A stretch of DNA of 64,000 nt from Pseudarthrobacter sp. NamB4. GTDB taxonomy: Bacteria > Actinomycetota > Actinomycetes > Actinomycetales > Micrococcaceae. A model generated the notes under the pieces. The model worked only from the letters and a program-made list of their open reading frames with translations. It had not been told where the DNA came from and ran no database searches. Of this stretch, positions 61,398 through 64,000 are shown piece by piece. Each line of letters begins with the position of its first letter. Position 1 is the stretch's first letter. The translations under genes were made by a program, and so were the position numbers. The stretch covers positions 186,001 to 250,000 of the forward strand of contig NZ_VAHM01000003.1 in the NCBI RefSeq assembly GCF_005796185.1. Reading direction: 5' to 3'.

Positions 61398-62747
61398 ATG
61401 GACAGGACTCTTAGGCGCCGGAGGTTCCTACAGGGCGCTGCCGCTCTAATTGTGGGCGGCTGGGCGGTCCAAGGCGTCACCGGGTGTGTCAGGAGCACTG
61501 TGAAATATGTGAGTGCCGAGGGTTCGGACAGCAACCCGGGCACCCAGGCTGCACCGTGGGAGACCCTGGTGAAGGTGCGGTCCGCCATGGACAGCGGCGA
61601 GCTTCAGCGCGGCAGCCAGGTGCTTTTCCGCCGGGGCGACACGTTCTACGGCTATCTCCACGAGCCCACCCTGCAGGGTTTGTCCGGCGCCCTGGTGCTG
61701 GGTGCGTACGGAAGCGGAGACCGGCCGGTCATCAGTGGCTACAAAATCAGCAAAGCATCCTGGATTCGGCACACTGCCGGGGTGTGGAAGCTGGATATCA
61801 CCGCAGGCTCGGGCGCTTACACCGGCAACACCATGGGCGCGTCCACCAACGTGGGCTTCCTCAAGGTTTCAGACACCATAAGGGGCTGGAAGAGGTTCAG
61901 CCTGTCGGAGCTTGAGAACCCCTGGGATTTTTACAGTGACGAAACCTATGTGTACGTGAAGCGCAACGGCAACCCGGGCGCAAACGTACATATCTCCGTC
62001 CAGCAGGATGGTTTGCGTCCTGCACCTGACAGCCACATCACGGGCCTTCGGATCGAGGGACACGGCGGGCACGGAATCAATGTCGGAAGCAGCCAGCGGG
62101 TAAGTATCCGGGATAACCACGTCACCGCGATCGGCGGCTCGGCGCTCTCCGGCACCACCCGGTATGGCAACGGTATCGAATGCTGGATCGGTGCGGCGGA
62201 GGTGGACATCCGGGAGAACACCATCCGTGAAACCTATGATGTCGCCTTCACCATGCAGGGTGAAGCTTCCGGCAGCAGCGTCTCGTGGGAAGACATCCGG
62301 TTCCGTAACAACCGGGTGGAAAACTGCAACCAGAGCTTCGAGATGTGGTCCAAGGGCACTCCGTCGCCAGTCAACGGACACATCCGCTGCTCGTTTACTG
62401 ACAACATCTGTGTTGACGCGGGCTATTCATGGGCGGCAACCATCCGGCCGGACAGGAACGGCAAGGGCACCCACCTGCTGACTTACAGCATGGAGCTCCC
62501 CTGCGATGTGGAGATTACCCGCAACCAGTTCCTCGGTGCGCGGGACCACTACACGCGCAACGGCGACGACGGGCTGGTTCCCCCGGGTCTGGACATGCAC
62601 CACAACATCATCAAGCTGGCTGCGGGGAAGAAGATCGCCTACCTGCATCCAGAAACTATTGAACAGGCAGCACGGTGGACGGCAAGGACCGGCAAGGAAA
62701 AGGGCAGCGTGGCACAGCGCCTGCCGGCCACAGCAACCAAAGAGTGA
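61398..62747 (+). CDS. Exported right-handed beta-helix (pectate-lyase-like) lipoprotein
   Basis: A 449-residue secreted protein. RRRRFLQGAAALIVGGWAVQ (6-25) is a Tat-like signal ending in the lipobox VTGC (Cys about 30). YVSAEGSDSNPGTQAAPWET is the common start of parallel beta-helix proteins; repeats such as ITGLRIEGHGGHGINVGSS, VSIRDNHVTAIGGSAL and VDIRENTIRETYDVAFTMQG form the coils. A lyase or glycan-binding role is possible; catalytic residues are not clear. AGAAGGCAAG precedes the ATG. Confidence 0.82.
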   Translation: MDRTLRRRRFLQGAAALIVGGWAVQGVTGCVRSTVKYVSAEGSDSNPGTQAAPWETLVKVRSAMDSGELQRGSQVLFRRGDTFYGYLHEPTLQGLSGALVLGAYGSGDRPVISGYKISKASWIRHTAGVWKLDITAGSGAYTGNTMGASTNVGFLKVSDTIRGWKRFSLSELENPWDFYSDETYVYVKRNGNPGANVHISVQQDGLRPAPDSHITGLRIEGHGGHGINVGSSQRVSIRDNHVTAIGGSALSGTTRYGNGIECWIGAAEVDIRENTIRETYDVAFTMQGEASGSSVSWEDIRFRNNRVENCNQSFEMWSKGTPSPVNGHIRCSFTDNICVDAGYSWAATIRPDRNGKGTHLLTYSMELPCDVEITRNQFLGARDHYTRNGDDGLVPPGLDMHHNIIKLAAGKKIAYLHPETIEQAARWTARTGKEKGSVAQRLPATATKE

Positions 62748-62768
62748 TTTGGGCGGCGCCGGAAATAT

Positions 62769-62819
62769 TAAAACGAAGAAACCCCGCAATTCCCGAATAA
62801 TTACGGGACTTGCGGGGTT
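62769..62819 (-). terminator. Terminator after the tRNA cluster
   Basis: AACCCCGCAATTCCCG (62780-62795) and CGGGACTTGCGGGGTT (62804-62819) pair over 16 bp with one mismatch. On the minus strand it is followed by TTCTTCGTTTT. It ends the tRNA-Phe transcript and may also stop the beta-helix gene from the other side. Confidence 0.85.
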
Positions 62820-62824
62820 CCAGC

Positions 62825-62900
62825 TGGTGGCTCCGACCGGCGTCGATCCGGTGACCTTTCGATTTTCAGTCGAACGCTCTACCAACTGAGCTACAGAGCC
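62825..62900 (-). tRNA. tRNA-Phe (GAA)
   Basis: A 76-base cloverleaf with encoded CCA. Acceptor GGCTCTG/CGGAGCC, D-arm GCTCAGTTGGTAGAGC, anticodon stem TTCGA/TCGAA with loop CTGAAAA (GAA), T-arm CCGGATCGACGCCGG. Confidence 0.97.
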
Positions 62901-62948
62901 TAGGTGACTAGTCACCATGAGAGCCGGAATGTCTTCCAGCAATCAGAG

Positions 62949-63022
62949 CGACCCTGACGGGACTTGAACCCGCGACCTCCGCCGTGACAGGGCGGCGCGC
63001 TAACCAACTGCGCTACAGGGCC
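62949..63022 (-). tRNA. tRNA-Asp (GTC)
   Basis: A 74-base cloverleaf without encoded CCA. Acceptor GGCCCTG/CAGGGTC, anticodon stem CCGCC/GGCGG with loop CTGTCAC (GTC), T-arm GCGGGTTCAAGTCCCGT. Confidence 0.97.
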
Positions 63023-63113
63023 TTGCGTTTCTTGCGTCAGCAGTATCTCTACCGCTTTTTTCAAGGCTTCCAGCCTACCAGACTTTTTTAGCCTGTTTGA
63101 CCAGTTCCTTGCG

Positions 63114-63186
63114 TACCCCCAACGGGATTCGAACCCGTGCCGCCGCCGTGAAAGGGCGGTGTCCTAGGCCGCTAGACGATGGGGGC
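63114..63186 (-). tRNA. tRNA-Glu (TTC)
   Basis: A 73-base cloverleaf without encoded CCA. Acceptor GCCCCCA/TGGGGGT, D-arm GTCTAGCGGCCTAGGAC, anticodon stem CCGCC/GGCGG with loop CTTTCAC (TTC), T-arm ACGGGTTCGAATCCCGT. First of the Glu-Asp-Phe set on this strand. Confidence 0.97.
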
Positions 63187-63350
63187 CAGAACCCGTTCGG
63201 AACAAAATAAAAGGCGTAAAGCGGGGCTTTCCGTCTTTGTCCTTTGCGTTTCTCCGAACTGGACTCTAAAACTATAGGGCCTAGTCCGGAATTATCCAAA
63301 ATCGGCCAAAACACCGCCCCTGAGTGCGCAGGACAGGTGAAGATGGACAG

Positions 63351-64000
63351 ATGGATGCCGTAGCAGCCCTCAACGAGATTGCCTTCTGGCTGGAGCGCGG
63401 ACGCGCTGCCACCTTCAAAGTCCAGGCCTTCCGCAAAGCAGCCGCCGCCATCAGCCCGCTTCCTGCGGAGGAAGTGGCTGCGCGTGCCCGGAACGGGCGC
63501 CTGAAGTCAATGAAAGGCATCGGTGACCGGACCTACCAGGTGATCCGCCAGGCCGTGGATGACCAGGTCCCGGAGTACCTGGCGGACCTCCGGGAGAAAG
63601 GCGCCAAGCCGCTCGCTTCCGGCGGCTCCATCATCCGGGATGCGCTACGGGGAGACCTGCACAGCCACAGTGAATGGTCCGACGGCGGATCCCCCATCGA
63701 GCTGATGGTGGCTGCCGCGGGGGTTCTAGGCAGGGAGTACCTCGCGCTTACGGACCACTCCCCCAACCTCACCATCGCCAACGGGCTTTCAGCCGAACGC
63801 CTGCTGCAGCAGCTGGACGTGGTGGACGAAATCAACAACGGCAGCCAATCCGGCTCCGACGGCCAGCCAGGAACCGGGGTGCGGCTGCTGACCGGCATCG
63901 AAGTGGACATCCTGGAGTCCGGGGAGCTGGACCAGGACCCTGAGCTGCTGGACCGCCTGGACATCGTGGTGTCCAGCGTCCATTCGAAGCTCCGGGCCGA
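63351..64000 (+). CDS. PHP domain protein (PolX-like, N-terminal part), cut by the window end
   Basis: The first 216 codons of a gene that continues past the right edge. Residues 1-70 resemble the helix-hairpin-helix front of PolX-like proteins (LNEIAFWLERGRAATFKVQA, LKSMKGIGDRTYQVIRQAVD). The PHP metal region begins with RGDLHSHSEWSDGGSP (about 103-118), then LALTDHSPNLTIANGLS and LLTGIEVDILESG, with conserved His/Asp/Glu ligands. The nucleotidyltransferase part seen in full PolX is absent from the visible front. Start ATG 63351 is the first open ATG; GTG 63338 is in another frame. Confidence 0.85.
   Translation, partial: MDAVAALNEIAFWLERGRAATFKVQAFRKAAAAISPLPAEEVAARARNGRLKSMKGIGDRTYQVIRQAVDDQVPEYLADLREKGAKPLASGGSIIRDALRGDLHSHSEWSDGGSPIELMVAAAGVLGREYLALTDHSPNLTIANGLSAERLLQQLDVVDEINNGSQSGSDGQPGTGVRLLTGIEVDILESGELDQDPELLDRLDIVVSSVHSKLRA

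Noticed and set aside
62825..63186. Integrated element at the tRNA cluster
   Set aside because: No integrase and no duplicated tRNA 3' end were found on either side; genes next to the cluster look chromosomal.

Overview
The window reads as chromosomal DNA of a high-GC actinomycete of the Arthrobacter/Pseudarthrobacter group (Micrococcaceae). This is inferred from the strong G/C preference at third codon positions, DUF3151 beside class II aldolase, ANTAR, HbpS/SenS/SenR-like and TipA-like proteins, and many GTG starts with leaderless promoter geometry. Nothing indicates a plasmid, phage or intact insertion sequence. No CRISPR array or rRNA was seen. Three tRNA genes lie near the right end. Two genes run off the edges: a subtilase on the left and a PHP-domain protein on the right.

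Left part (1-9.6 kb): the 3' two-thirds of the subtilase is cut by the window edge, followed by small proteins and the purSQL purine operon. Then come a secreted SGNH hydrolase, a four-gene chain of small enzymes and conserved proteins (YjbR/MmcQ, DUF1990, ABM monooxygenase, DUF503) and a 2-oxoglutarate-type oxygenase.

Sulfur/methionine part (9.2-22.3 kb): a SAM-I (S-box) riboswitch heads a tightly packed operon. It encodes a sulfonate-type ABC transporter, an acetyl-CoA-synthetase-like ligase, SfnG (dimethylsulfone monooxygenase), MetY (O-acetylhomoserine sulfhydrylase) and a CoA-binding protein, and ends at a strong terminator. A paralogous CoA-binding protein is divergent from it. About 11 kb downstream a second, nearly identical riboswitch controls a core-type cobalamin-independent methionine synthase. 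Together they look like a SAM-sensed route from organosulfur compounds to homocysteine and methionine. purA and a decayed M14-peptidase remnant lie between the two units.

Middle part (22-43 kb): housekeeping genes (fba, SpoU methyltransferase, HAD phosphatase, pyrE, nadE), a GAF-ANTAR regulator with a STAS-like neighbour, and an IclR-controlled 3-oxoacid CoA-transferase operon whose terminal thiolase is a pseudogene. An HbpS-like haem-binding protein with an ankyrin lipoprotein is divergent from a SenS/SenR-like two-component system. A cold-shock protein and a TipA-like MerR regulator with a probable internal start for a short isoform follow.

Right part (40-64 kb): an SDR and a valine/isobutyrate catabolic set (acyl-CoA dehydrogenase with divergent MarR, then mmsA, 3-hydroxyisobutyryl-CoA hydrolase, mmsB and enoyl-CoA hydratase). 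Next are exonuclease III, a LacI-regulated sugar ABC importer with divergent GH13 glucosidase, an Asp23/AmaP-type envelope operon, levansucrase with a similar LacI-type operator, a secreted beta-helix protein, tRNA-Glu/Asp/Phe and the PHP protein.
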